Part shown: piece after piece, positions 56,201 through 64,000 of the stretch
Position numbering within the stretch: position 1 is the stretch's first letter
How the letters are laid out: each line of letters opens with the position of its first letter
From: Rubrivivax sp.
Lineage (GTDB): Bacteria; Pseudomonadota; Gammaproteobacteria; Burkholderiales; Burkholderiaceae_C
NCBI GenBank assembly: GCA_016789865.1
Contig: JAEUPC010000069.1
Location: forward strand, 1-64,000
Length of the DNA: 64,000 nucleotides
Direction: 5' to 3'
Position numbers and translations under genes: made by a program
The notes under the pieces: model-generated
Databases searched by the model: none
Seen by the model: only the letters and a program-made list of their open reading frames with translations
Told to the model about the DNA's origin: nothing

Positions 56201-59200
56201 CGCGCCGCGAAGGCCCGCCGCAGCGGCGATGCCGGGTCCGGCGGCAGCACCGGCTCGACGCCCGCGGGCTCGATGAAGGCCACGGCGGGCAGGCCGGCCA
56301 GCACCAGCGGCGCCGCCAGCTTGGCCGCACCGACCTGTGCCGCATCGGCCGCCAGCAGCGCGTGGTGCGACAGATCCACCGCCAGCGGCGCCGCTTGCAG
56401 GCCGTAGCCCGCCGCATCCAGCCGCTGCAGCAGCAGCGCCGCCAGGCGGCCGGTGAGCGCACCCGGGTCGGCGGCGCCGGCGTGCAGCACGTGCGGCAGC
56501 ACCTGCTGATCGATGAGCGGTCGTGCGTTGGGCGAGATGAGCGGCGAGAACGCCGTGGGGTCGCGGCCCGCCGCCACGGCCCCGGCCGGCGTGGCGGCGC
56601 GCACCAAGCGTTCGCGCAAGCCGGCCAGCGACAGCAGGCGCACGATCTGGAACGTGCGCCAGGTCAGCGAGCCCAGCGGCGCCGCGGCCGCGCGCGATGC
56701 CGCCGCGGCGCGCGCGCCCGCTCGCCTGGCCGCCGGCGTGCCCACGCGCGTGACCCGGTGCTGCACCTGCACCGCCAGCGCGATCTGCCGCCGATCGGCC
56801 AGCGCCTGCGGCCGCAGGTGCTGGCCGTCGAAGCGCAGCTGCGCCTCGTGCTCGAAGCCGCGCGACCACTCGGCCGCCAGCGGTGCCGCCAGCCAGTCGC
56901 CCACCGGCGAGGGCGCCTGCAGCTCGGGCCAGCTGAAGGCGTTGGGCAGCCGCAGCTCGCCGCGCAGGCGGTAGGTGCGTGCGCTGCGAGCGCCGCGCAG
57001 CCAGTCGAGGTCGAGCTGCAGCGTGCCCTGGGCACCGGCGGCGGGCACCGGGGCGTTGGCCTCGCCGCAGCGCAACTCGAAGCGCGCCCGCGTCTCGAGG
57101 TCGACGACCCGGTACGAGGCGACCCGCCCGGCGGCACCGGGCCGCGCCTCGAGGGCCGCCAGCAGCGCGCCCTGCGCCTGGCTTACCTCCAGCGCGCCCC
57201 ACAGCCGGTCGCGCCGGCCCGCCGCCGCGGCCGACCAGCTGATCGCGAAGTGACGCGGGCCCAACGCCACACCGGTTGACACCACTGCGGCCCCGCCGGA
57301 CGGGTCGGACGCGCCGGTGTCGGCCGCCGGCAGCGGCTCGATATCCACGCGGTCGGCTTCGGAGAACGCGTGGTGCAGCCCGGCCAGCGCGACGCCGCCG
57401 CGCAGCAGGTCGCAGGTGGCCTCGCCCACCACGCGCGCGCCCACCGGGCCGACGCGCACGAGATAGCGCAGCGCCACCACCGGCGCGGCGCGCGGCACGA
57501 TGCGGCCGCCCTCGACGCCGGCGCCGCGCAGGTCGACCCACAGGCGGTCGAAGTCGATCGTGCCTTCGCCCGGCGCCGGCGGCGAAGGCACCCCGGGGTC
57601 GGCCTGCGCCAGCGCCTGGATGTGCCCGTCGGCGTCGCGCACCACCTGCACGTCGACCTCCATGTCGTCTTCGCCGAAGCGGTAGCGCAGCGACCCGGCG
57701 GCCGTCGCGCCGGGGGCAGGCAGGCTGGGCAGGCGCAATGCCGGCGCCACGCCCGCGGCAGCCTCGGGGTCGGCCAGGGGCCAGTCGAGGTCGGTGGCCA
57801 GCAGCCGCACCGCGTGGCCGCCACTGCTGCGCTCGATGATCAGCGTGGCGCGCGCTTCGCAGCGCGGCAACGCCGGCTCGGCGGGCGTGCCCACGGGCAG
57901 GCGCAGGCGGCCGCCGATCTCGATGCGGCTGGGCTGCGCGTCGCCGGCCTGCACCAGCCGCTCCAGCTCCAGCGGCTCGAACACCAGCCCCTGCACGATC
58001 ACCAGCCCCAGATGGGCCGGCACCTGCGGGCTGCCCAGCGCCCAGCGGAAACCGGCCAGGTGGTTCAGGTCCAGCCCGGCGGCATTGGCGCGCCGTTCGA
58101 GGTCGGCCGCCGAGGCTGTGAACCAGGCCAGCGGGTTGCCGATGCCGCCGGTGGAGGTGTCTTCGGCCGGCACGTCGGCACACCAGAACTGCAGCGCCTC
58201 GCTGCCAGTGCAGACAATGGGTTCGGCCAGGCTCACCAGCCGCACGCTGCGCCCGGCACCGGCAGCTTCGGTCAGCGTCTTCACGTGCACCAGCGCGGCC
58301 GCGCCCCCCGGCACGGCGGCGCTGCGCAGGCCATGCTGGTCGGTGAAGCTGCCGTCGCCCGCGCGCGCCAGCGCCGCCGTGCCGAAGGTGACGGCGGCCT
58401 CGCCGCCGGCACGACGGAAGCGGCCGGCCAGGCCGAGCAGGTCGCTTTCTGCCGGCAGGCCGAGGAATTCCAGCCGCGGCGGCTGCACCGCGTCGGAGGC
58501 GAACCCGAGCGCAAAGGCGCCGATTGCCTGCAGCCGCGGGCCCTCGGCAGGGTCGAAGCCGGCATCGCCGGCGCCGATGCGCTGCGTGCGCTCGTCGATG
58601 GCCACCGCACCGGCAAGCGGGTAGTCGGTGTCGCCGAACACGCCCACCAGCCGCAGCGGCCCGCTGCCTTCACGTTGCAGCAGCGCGCGCCGGTCGGCTG
58701 CGGCCAGCGCGACGCGGCGCTGCAGGTCGCGCCAGACGCGGTCCCAGCCGTTGCGCTCGGCGCCTCGCTCGGGGCCGTTGTTCGCCAGCGGCGTGAAGTG
58801 GGCCGTCTGCGGCACCGCACGCGGCGCGGCAGCGGCCCCTCCGCCCGGGCCGCCGGCGCCGCCGGCCGCCGGGCCGGGTGCGCGCGCGAAGGCGTGGTGC
58901 TCGTCGCGCAGCGCGATGTCGTGCCGCAGTTCGGCCTGCACCGTCGCCGCGAAGCCGGCCCACCGGCCCGGCGTTGCCGCCGGCAGGTCGCCCGGCCGTG
59001 CCGGCACGCCGACGAACCAGGTGGCACTGGGCAGCGTGGTGATGGCCATGCCGATCTCGTCGCGCCAGCGATCGCCGGCCGCCGGCCGCACGAACGCCGC
59101 TGCAGCGAAGCGGCCGGTGCCCGGGTCGCGCACCTGCACCGCCAGCGGCATGTCCAGCCGGGTCATGGCCAGCGCGGCGACATAGCCGATCTCGGCACCC

Positions 59201-61473
59201 GCGGGCAGCGCGGCGGCCTGCAGCGGCGCCAGCGCGCGCGCTTCGGTCGGCGCGTTGCGCGCGCGCCCGGCCGCCGCCAGCGGCAGCGTCTGCACCGTGG
59301 GCAGCGCGGGGTGCGCGCTCCACACCCACGGGCGCTGCGCGGTGGCGTCGAGCACGATGTCGCCATCGGCCGCGCCGGCGAAGCTGCAGACCCAGGCCAC
59401 GCCGGCGCCCTCGGCCACCCGCGTGGCCGCGCGCCCGGGCGCCGCCTCCAGCACCAGGCCGCGCAGCAACACCTCCACGCGCACGCGCGGGTGCGGCCCG
59501 GCCTGGTCGGCCTGGCGCCACATCTGCGCTTCCAGCCCGCGCAGCGTGTTGGGCGACACCGCCTTCAGCGGCAGCGAGACGAGCGCGCGCTCGGCGGCCT
59601 CGGGCAGCAGCCGTTCGGGCCGCTGGCGGAACGGCGTCGCGGTGGCGAAGCCCTCGAACGACATCTCGAAGTCCTGCAGCGTGACCTCGGCATCGATGAC
59701 GGCACCCAGGCGCCCGGCCGCAGTGTCCAGCCGCAGCCGGAACGGCGCGCGCCGCGCACCCGTCAGACCCAGCGACCACGGCCGCTCGGCGGCCAGATGG
59801 TCCGGCTGCAGCGGCACGTTGCCGAAGATCAGCGCGCCCTGAATCTCGCGCGAGCGCGGCGCGGCCGGCACGTCGTCGGCGTTGTCGGGGACCAGCCGTG
59901 CCAGCACGGCGGCGGTGGCGTTGGGCAGCGGCCAGTGCAGCCAACCGCCCGCGATGGGCGTGAAGGTCCACAGCAGTTCGGGCGGCGCCGTGGGCTCGGG
60001 GCGCGGCACCCCGGTGGCCTGGCGCAGCGCCTCGGCGGTTTCGATCAGCGGCAGCGCCAGCCGCACCGCCTGCTGCTCGGGCGGCACCGGTGTGCCGCCG
60101 TCGCCGCGGTAGGTGAATTCCAGCCGCTCGGCGCGGGCCAGCGTGGCGGTGGGGGCACGGAAACGGTAGCCCGCCTCGACCCCGACGCCGCCCGGCGGGG
60201 CCGCGGGCGGCGCCTCGTCGCCGGCGACGCCCTCAATGACCACGGCGCTGCCCTGGCGGCGCAGGTCGAAGTGATCGGGCTGCAGCGTCAGCACCGACAG
60301 CGGCCGGGCATTCAGCGCCCGGTCGGCCAGGCGCATCAGCAGGCCCTCGCCATCGATGCTCAGCGCCGGCTCTCCCGCGCGGCCGGCGCGCGAGAATAGC
60401 GGCGAGTCCGCCGGCCCCGTCTCGGGCCAGTACAGGTGCGAGGGCTCGAGCGCCATGCCCGGCGCCACGTGCAGCCAGCGCGGCGGCGCATCCGCCTCGG
60501 GCCCGCCACCGGCGCCATCACCGCCGCGCAGCGCCCGGTCGAGCCCGGCAAGGTGCCCGCGCCAGGCCGCCACCAGCGGCGCATGGCCGGGCTCCTGCGG
60601 GTCGAGCCAGACCTTGAGCACCCGTTGCACCGGCCCGGCGCCGGCCTCCAGGCGGCGGTAGGTGGCCTTGAACCAGCCGGCCACGCTCTGGCCCGTCCAC
60701 GGCAGCACGACGCCGCCGGCGACGCAGAAGCCGTCGGGCAGCAGCACCACGGTGTCGGCGTCGGCCACCGCATCGGCCGGCGGCGGTGCCGTCAGCCCCA
60801 GCTGCTCGCGCGCCTTGGCGAGGTAGCGCGGGTCCGGCCGCAGGCGGATCTTGCCGTGCATCAGCTGCACCGCCGGCAGCAGCTGCGAGGTGGGGCCGAA
60901 GCCGTCGTTGGGCGCCGCGCCGGTCAGCGGCGGCGGCCAGTCGCCGAACGGGCTGACCACGATGTTCTGCGGCCCGCCCACGGGTGCGGCGCCATGCAGC
61001 ACCGGCAGGCTGGTGCGCAGCAGCTCTGCGGGATCGCCGCCGACCACCTCGGGAAGCGTGTGCAGCGCCAGCAGGCCCAGGCGCGCCTCGGCGGGATCGG
61101 CCGCCGGTGCCTGCGCGTCCTCGAGGCGCACCTGCAGGAACGCTTGCACCTCGGCGCGCAGCAGCGTGGGGGCGTGGAAGTGCGCCAGCGGCCCGTGCGC
61201 GCGCGCCGTGTCCAGCAGGACCAGCGAGCGCAGCGCGCGGCTGACGGCCTCGGTGGAGCGCGGGTCCATGCCCGGCAGCGTGGCCTCGTCGCGCAGCTCG
61301 CCCACGCGCAGGCCGAACGACCACAACGGCCCGAGCACACGCAGGTACGGCAGCTTCAGCGTGCGCCAGCGCCGCGCCGCGCCCATCGGGTCGCCCGCCT
61401 TCGGGCTGAACAGCGGCGGGTGCAGCACACGGTAGTAGCCGATGTTGGGCGGCGGCCCGTGCTCACCGTTCAT
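53281..61473 (-). CDS. giant protein of unknown function (2730 aa)
   Basis: The start is ATG 61473 with GAGG about ten bases upstream. There is no signal peptide, no membrane helix and no obvious internal repeat. The composition is rich in Ala, Pro, Gly, Leu and Arg, with many short beta-prone stretches (for example WTFTPIAGGWLHWPLPN early on and LTLDVVEEPTLPANPSAF near the end), suggesting a chain of beta-sandwich-like domains. I recognise no catalytic motif. It begins 13 bases after another giant gene, so both are one operon. Codon use and GC match the rest of the window and the frame is clean over 8.2 kb, so it is a real, maintained gene. A large structural or surface role is possible but unproven. 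Confidence 0.75.
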   Translation of the reverse strand: MNGEHGPPPNIGYYRVLHPPLFSPKAGDPMGAARRWRTLKLPYLRVLGPLWSFGLRVGELRDEATLPGMDPRSTEAVSRALRSLVLLDTARAHGPLAHFHAPTLLRAEVQAFLQVRLEDAQAPAADPAEARLGLLALHTLPEVVGGDPAELLRTSLPVLHGAAPVGGPQNIVVSPFGDWPPPLTGAAPNDGFGPTSQLLPAVQLMHGKIRLRPDPRYLAKAREQLGLTAPPPADAVADADTVVLLPDGFCVAGGVVLPWTGQSVAGWFKATYRRLEAGAGPVQRVLKVWLDPQEPGHAPLVAAWRGHLAGLDRALRGGDGAGGGPEADAPPRWLHVAPGMALEPSHLYWPETGPADSPLFSRAGRAGEPALSIDGEGLLMRLADRALNARPLSVLTLQPDHFDLRRQGSAVVIEGVAGDEAPPAAPPGGVGVEAGYRFRAPTATLARAERLEFTYRGDGGTPVPPEQQAVRLALPLIETAEALRQATGVPRPEPTAPPELLWTFTPIAGGWLHWPLPNATAAVLARLVPDNADDVPAAPRSREIQGALIFGNVPLQPDHLAAERPWSLGLTGARRAPFRLRLDTAAGRLGAVIDAEVTLQDFEMSFEGFATATPFRQRPERLLPEAAERALVSLPLKAVSPNTLRGLEAQMWRQADQAGPHPRVRVEVLLRGLVLEAAPGRAATRVAEGAGVAWVCSFAGAADGDIVLDATAQRPWVWSAHPALPTVQTLPLAAAGRARNAPTEARALAPLQAAALPAGAEIGYVAALAMTRLDMPLAVQVRDPGTGRFAAAAFVRPAAGDRWRDEIGMAITTLPSATWFVGVPARPGDLPAATPGRWAGFAATVQAELRHDIALRDEHHAFARAPGPAAGGAGGPGGGAAAAPRAVPQTAHFTPLANNGPERGAERNGWDRVWRDLQRRVALAAADRRALLQREGSGPLRLVGVFGDTDYPLAGAVAIDERTQRIGAGDAGFDPAEGPRLQAIGAFALGFASDAVQPPRLEFLGLPAESDLLGLAGRFRRAGGEAAVTFGTAALARAGDGSFTDQHGLRSAAVPGGAAALVHVKTLTEAAGAGRSVRLVSLAEPIVCTGSEALQFWCADVPAEDTSTGGIGNPLAWFTASAADLERRANAAGLDLNHLAGFRWALGSPQVPAHLGLVIVQGLVFEPLELERLVQAGDAQPSRIEIGGRLRLPVGTPAEPALPRCEARATLIIERSSGGHAVRLLATDLDWPLADPEAAAGVAPALRLPSLPAPGATAAGSLRYRFGEDDMEVDVQVVRDADGHIQALAQADPGVPSPPAPGEGTIDFDRLWVDLRGAGVEGGRIVPRAAPVVALRYLVRVGPVGARVVGEATCDLLRGGVALAGLHHAFSEADRVDIEPLPAADTGASDPSGGAAVVSTGVALGPRHFAISWSAAAAGRRDRLWGALEVSQAQGALLAALEARPGAAGRVASYRVVDLETRARFELRCGEANAPVPAAGAQGTLQLDLDWLRGARSARTYRLRGELRLPNAFSWPELQAPSPVGDWLAAPLAAEWSRGFEHEAQLRFDGQHLRPQALADRRQIALAVQVQHRVTRVGTPAARRAGARAAAASRAAAAPLGSLTWRTFQIVRLLSLAGLRERLVRAATPAGAVAAGRDPTAFSPLISPNARPLIDQQVLPHVLHAGAADPGALTGRLAALLLQRLDAAGYGLQAAPLAVDLSHHALLAADAAQVGAAKLAAPLVLAGLPAVAFIEPAGVEPVLPPDPASPLRRAFAARPVAATTLYLAAADRYEAHVLPALEPALATQALRRVVDAQAGLDAAADCVACAALGFDAADAEAPDPQQPVFQAVVFRAGTGGGAPVLAAHELPAAGTAFQLSALFARLGDERPLALGFGVRAPLTLADFYRDDAGQPVVPPAGAVVFDPQVYRTALAALRDAAVRQLVPGPDALEPAAAAAAPAPAPAPVAAARPTLRLETLARDGRGVGTAAALEVDPVLPADRRSWARRTLVRNAPWAAVGLLTVRAGSFGFEPGSVAELVAPGGPGLQRPRFEPAPLAQPRARQAQCEALAPWAAADAGVMPGYVPLDVGPTLVHSDGGEWPAGTTDGPRLAATAATVGWALAGGAGALLEEPSPAGGAPHGDYWLADRESLALREARAVPAATPGAPSYDVTFALPPRYRLGVPRSLLPASHARPPSEEPATEFACTQSYAPARVATTRIAARAGAWLTTRLGLMQQGAAVVAGGGAAGAPLRMSWRGGETPVHLRLPRPALLARNDRPRASSHEAGHCSVGGMPTVVVHGPRAARAGADLEAAGLNRAPRSLWATRLVMVSPPGGIIGPDWDGAIELQVDALLGAADGARRPVWTIAGKALVSNGVRYQGSGSEQIAHTDGERLRLDDFSSGQASAAGALRALPAASEVTLTLDLVWSQDPQVVLNRQLRLSLWTAGPGGLAVPETPVYFRFDDPEFNDRLGGIAKLNRLPSPVQAGDDVVFAADRSQLRFDERLELALALRPQVQGVEVQAPFVADTAGLLSYRNAKGELAALRLGVERRRKVEGATASLSLRGARALTGAVQGPKEKTFRLAAAGPGRPLLHALSVDCTALQADTEATPAQIGTALLQPGDQLALSVFVEGAEGVLVTLTLDVVEEPTLPANPSAFAVLALEQAAGREATTGVALYANGPDATVIEIVDPRDLVEGLVRRRAVYQWRSFFASERLGRLRFALQKVNAVGGSWLPRLLGDWQVPGG

Positions 61474-61486
61474 CTGCGTGCCCTCA

Positions 61487-64000
61487 TCACTGGGCCCTCG
61501 GCCAGGGCAGGCGCGGCGCGTTGCCGCGCTGCACGTACACCGCGGGCGGGCGCATCGGCGCGCTGCGATACGCCAGACCCGCGAGTTCGTCCATCCGCGC
61601 GTTGAACTCGAACGTGCGCGCGGGCCGGAAGCCGCGCTCGGCGTCGACGAAGGTGCTGTCCAGCCACGTCAGCGCCTCGAACACCGGGCCCTGCGTGCCG
61701 GGCGGCGGGCCCTGGTACAGCAGCAGGCTCCAGCCGACCTCGACGAGCCCCTGCCCGTCGGTGACCTGGCGCCAGCGGCCCGCGGCGGGCTGCCCGCCGG
61801 GCGCCGTTGGCGCATCGGCCTCACGCCGCCACAGGGTGAGGCCCAGCCGCTCCCACTCGGGCAGGAACTGCGGCTCCAGCGGCAGCAGGTCGCGGTGGCC
61901 GAGCAGCAAGGCGATGTCGCTTTCTTCCAGGCGGTGCAGCAGGCCCGTGGCCCCGTCGGCCAGCGCCTCGTTCGGGGGCTGTTCGCCGGCCGCGGCCTCG
62001 GCGTCCCAGGCCAGCAGCGCGGCGGCACGCCGCCGTTCGAGGTCGACCACCAGGCGCAGGCCGAGGGCGAGGTCGCGCTGCGTCGCCGGCGCCCCGGCGG
62101 TGGGCGCGGCCGTCGCCGGCGGCTGCACATGCGGCCGGCAGAGCCACGGCCGCGCGGGCAGTGGGTCGAGCATGCGCACGCGGTTGCCCTCCTCCTGCAG
62201 CCGCAGCGCCAGCGGCGCCAGCTGCTGCAGCGGCCCGCGGGCCGGCAGCGCGCGCGCGTCGAGCAGTTGATCGAGCGGTGAGCCGGCGGCGGGGTCGGCG
62301 CTCGGCGCGGGGTTCACCGCGGCGAGCAGCGTCGGCACGCCGAAGGGTCTCGACGGTCCCGGGGGCCTCTGCACGATGGCCACGAGGGCGGGCGAAACGG
62401 CGACGCGGACATGCACGCCGTCGGCCCAGTCGGCGGGCGCCGCGTCGGGCCCGGCCGGCTCGGCGGCCACCGCCGCGACAGCGATCGTCAGCTCACCGAG
62501 CTCGAAGTCGGCCGCCTGCGGGCGCAACGTGAACAACCGCGCGGCCGGCGGTGCGTCGGGGTCGGCGTCGAGCACGGTTTCGATGGTGGCGATGGTGGCG
62601 CTGCCCGTGGTTGCCTCGCTGACGATGGCCAGGCGCACCTCGGGGTCGGGCAGGCAGCCCACGGGCGCGAAGGGCGTCCCGTCGAGCGTGTAGCGCGCGA
62701 CCTCGGCAGCGAAGTGCGCCGCGGGCCCGGCGAGGCTGGCCGGATCGAGGCTTTCGATCAGCCGCGGCCAACGGATGTCCAGCAGGTGGCCGCTGCGCGC
62801 CAGGTGCGGCAGCGCGGGCGAGCCGGCCAGCTGTGCCGCCCACTCGTCGTGCTGCACGGCCTTGGGTCCGCGCCAGGACACGGTGCCCAGCACCACCGGT
62901 GCCGCGGCCAGCGGGCCCACCGGCCACGCCGGCGGCGCCGCCAGCACGACCTGCTTCTCTTCGGAGAACACGGCCTCGGCGGCGCTGGCGCGATAACGCA
63001 CCACCTGCTCGTAGTAGTGCGGTTCGGCGGCGTCCAGGTAGCGCGTAGCGTCCCAGCGCGCCTGCGGCGCGGCGGCCAGCAGCGTGTCGTCGCCGGCGCG
63101 CAACGGCTCGCCGGCGGCCGGCCCGGCCGAACCAGCGGGCCCGGCGCGATCGGGCGGCCGCGGCAGGCCCGCCGCGGGCTGCCCCACGACGCCGGCCGCC
63201 TCCAGCAGGTCCAGCCACGCCGAGTGCAGGAAACGGCGCCGGTAGGCGCGCTGGATCTCGCCGAAGGCCAGCTTGCGCCGCACCGCGATGTTGCTCTGCG
63301 CCAGCGAGCGCTCGGGGTGGGCGACGACCAGTTCGTGGAACCAGCGGCCCGCGGCGTCGGCGATGACGCGCACCGACAGCAGCTTGGGCGCCTCCAGCCG
63401 GCGCACGCGCGGCAGCTCGACATCGGCGCGGCCGCCGGCCAGCTGCGGCAGCACCGGCGGCACCTCGGCCGGCGCGGCGAGCAGCCGCTGGTAGCGGCCC
63501 ACCGGCACCACCGCGTACGCCCGCTCGCCGGCCCATTCCTCCTCCACCGGCTGCGTGTAGGCCATGCGGCCCTGGCCGTCGACGGTGAAGCGCAGCGGCT
63601 CCACGGTCTTCGGCTGCGTGACGGTGACGTTCTCGAAGCGGTCGTCCACCGCCAGCGGCGCGGTGCGGAAGAAGCGCGCCGACCAGGCCAGGTACAACGC
63701 GAGCAGCGGATGCCCTTCCTCGGCGCGGTCGGCCTCGGCCAGTGCGGCCTTCAGCGCTGCGGTGGCCTTGTCGTCAGCGTCGCGCGGCGCGAACAGCTCG
63801 ACCAGGTCGTCCAGGAAGCGGCGGTAGCTCGAGTCGCCGGCCGGCGGCTTCAGCCGCGCGGCCCAGAACGCGAAGTCGACGTCGAAGCGCTCGAAGGGCG
63901 TCAGCGCCAGCGCGTCGACGTCCAGACCCTGCGGCACGGTGGTCTTCGCATCGACGAGGCCGAGTGGTTGCTGCGCGAAGGCCTGCAGCCCCTTGACCAG
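61487..64000 (-). CDS. giant protein of unknown function, first gene of the operon (partial)
   Basis: The frame is open to the window edge, giving at least 837 residues. A GTG at 63937 in this frame is probably internal, since coding-like sequence (LVKGLQAFAQQPLGLVDAKT) precedes it. The product is soluble-looking, Ala/Pro/Leu/Arg-rich, with no motif I recognise. Charged helical stretches near the beginning (FERFDVDFAFWAARLKPP, RRFLDDLVELF) give way to mixed alpha/beta sequence. It ends 13 bases before the 2730-aa gene, so the two are co-transcribed and probably act together. More genes of the same operon may lie beyond the window. Confidence 0.7.
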   Translation of the reverse strand: MVKGLQAFAQQPLGLVDAKTTVPQGLDVDALALTPFERFDVDFAFWAARLKPPAGDSSYRRFLDDLVELFAPRDADDKATAALKAALAEADRAEEGHPLLALYLAWSARFFRTAPLAVDDRFENVTVTQPKTVEPLRFTVDGQGRMAYTQPVEEEWAGERAYAVVPVGRYQRLLAAPAEVPPVLPQLAGGRADVELPRVRRLEAPKLLSVRVIADAAGRWFHELVVAHPERSLAQSNIAVRRKLAFGEIQRAYRRRFLHSAWLDLLEAAGVVGQPAAGLPRPPDRAGPAGSAGPAAGEPLRAGDDTLLAAAPQARWDATRYLDAAEPHYYEQVVRYRASAAEAVFSEEKQVVLAAPPAWPVGPLAAAPVVLGTVSWRGPKAVQHDEWAAQLAGSPALPHLARSGHLLDIRWPRLIESLDPASLAGPAAHFAAEVARYTLDGTPFAPVGCLPDPEVRLAIVSEATTGSATIATIETVLDADPDAPPAARLFTLRPQAADFELGELTIAVAAVAAEPAGPDAAPADWADGVHVRVAVSPALVAIVQRPPGPSRPFGVPTLLAAVNPAPSADPAAGSPLDQLLDARALPARGPLQQLAPLALRLQEEGNRVRMLDPLPARPWLCRPHVQPPATAAPTAGAPATQRDLALGLRLVVDLERRRAAALLAWDAEAAAGEQPPNEALADGATGLLHRLEESDIALLLGHRDLLPLEPQFLPEWERLGLTLWRREADAPTAPGGQPAAGRWRQVTDGQGLVEVGWSLLLYQGPPPGTQGPVFEALTWLDSTFVDAERGFRPARTFEFNARMDELAGLAYRSAPMRPPAVYVQRGNAPRLPWPRAQ

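Overview
This window looks like chromosomal DNA from a high-GC (about 70% by eye) betaproteobacterium of the order Burkholderiales, probably near the Rubrivivax/Leptothrix/Piscinibacter group. The pointers are several orphan Bug-type tricarboxylate receptors, DarP/YjgA next to PmbA, a TakP-type TRAP transporter, DUF1841 and the codon use. No rRNA, tRNA, CRISPR array, integrase or insertion sequence was seen.

Layout. (1) 1-4427, plus strand: the end of a probable beta-helix protein, an Ig-repeat lipoprotein with a long polyproline hinge, and a clan GH-A glycoside hydrolase lipoprotein. (2) 4549-16316, minus strand: ten genes of an exopolysaccharide locus. They run from a polyprenyl-phosphate sugar transferase through an EpsL-like barrel, GDP-fucose synthase, a GMC oxidoreductase, a GT4 glycosyltransferase, an FkbM methyltransferase, a lower-GC acyltransferase, a WecG-type glycosyltransferase and a Gfo/Idh/MocA oxidoreductase to an aldo-keto-reductase-like protein. 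(3) 16740-21195: DUF1841 and a TRAP transporter whose receptor gene converges on its permease genes. (4) 21417-27214: housekeeping genes pmbA, darP, mog, cysE, trmJ (with a Gly-Ala-Gln tandem repeat) and suhB. (5) 27300-30721: two translationally coupled genes, a SIR2-TIR fusion and a membrane-anchored STAND ATPase. This is the best candidate for an undescribed, probably NAD-directed, immune system. (6) 30765-39905: Bug receptors (one with a stop codon inside its signal peptide), a ModA-like protein without a signal peptide, an MmgE/PrpD protein, an alpha/beta hydrolase and a peptide-type ABC receptor. (7) 39956-42589: mutS. (8) 42800-48286: two OmpR-type regulators with damaged receiver domains flanking two MocR-type regulators that both lack the PLP lysine. 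(9) 48391-53212: a TonB-dependent receptor, the proteasome-like protease Anbu and an alpha/beta hydrolase. (10) 53281-64000, minus strand: a two-gene operon for giant proteins (2730 aa and more than 837 aa) with no domain I recognise.

How the genes fit together. The polysaccharide locus would make and decorate a fucose-containing exopolysaccharide, and the adjacent lipoproteins may act on it or at the cell surface. The TRAP and Bug receptors point to a life on organic acids. In the SIR2-TIR/STAND pair the STAND ATPase is the likely sensor and the TIR domain the likely enzyme, because the SIR2 half has lost the residues that normally make it an NADase.
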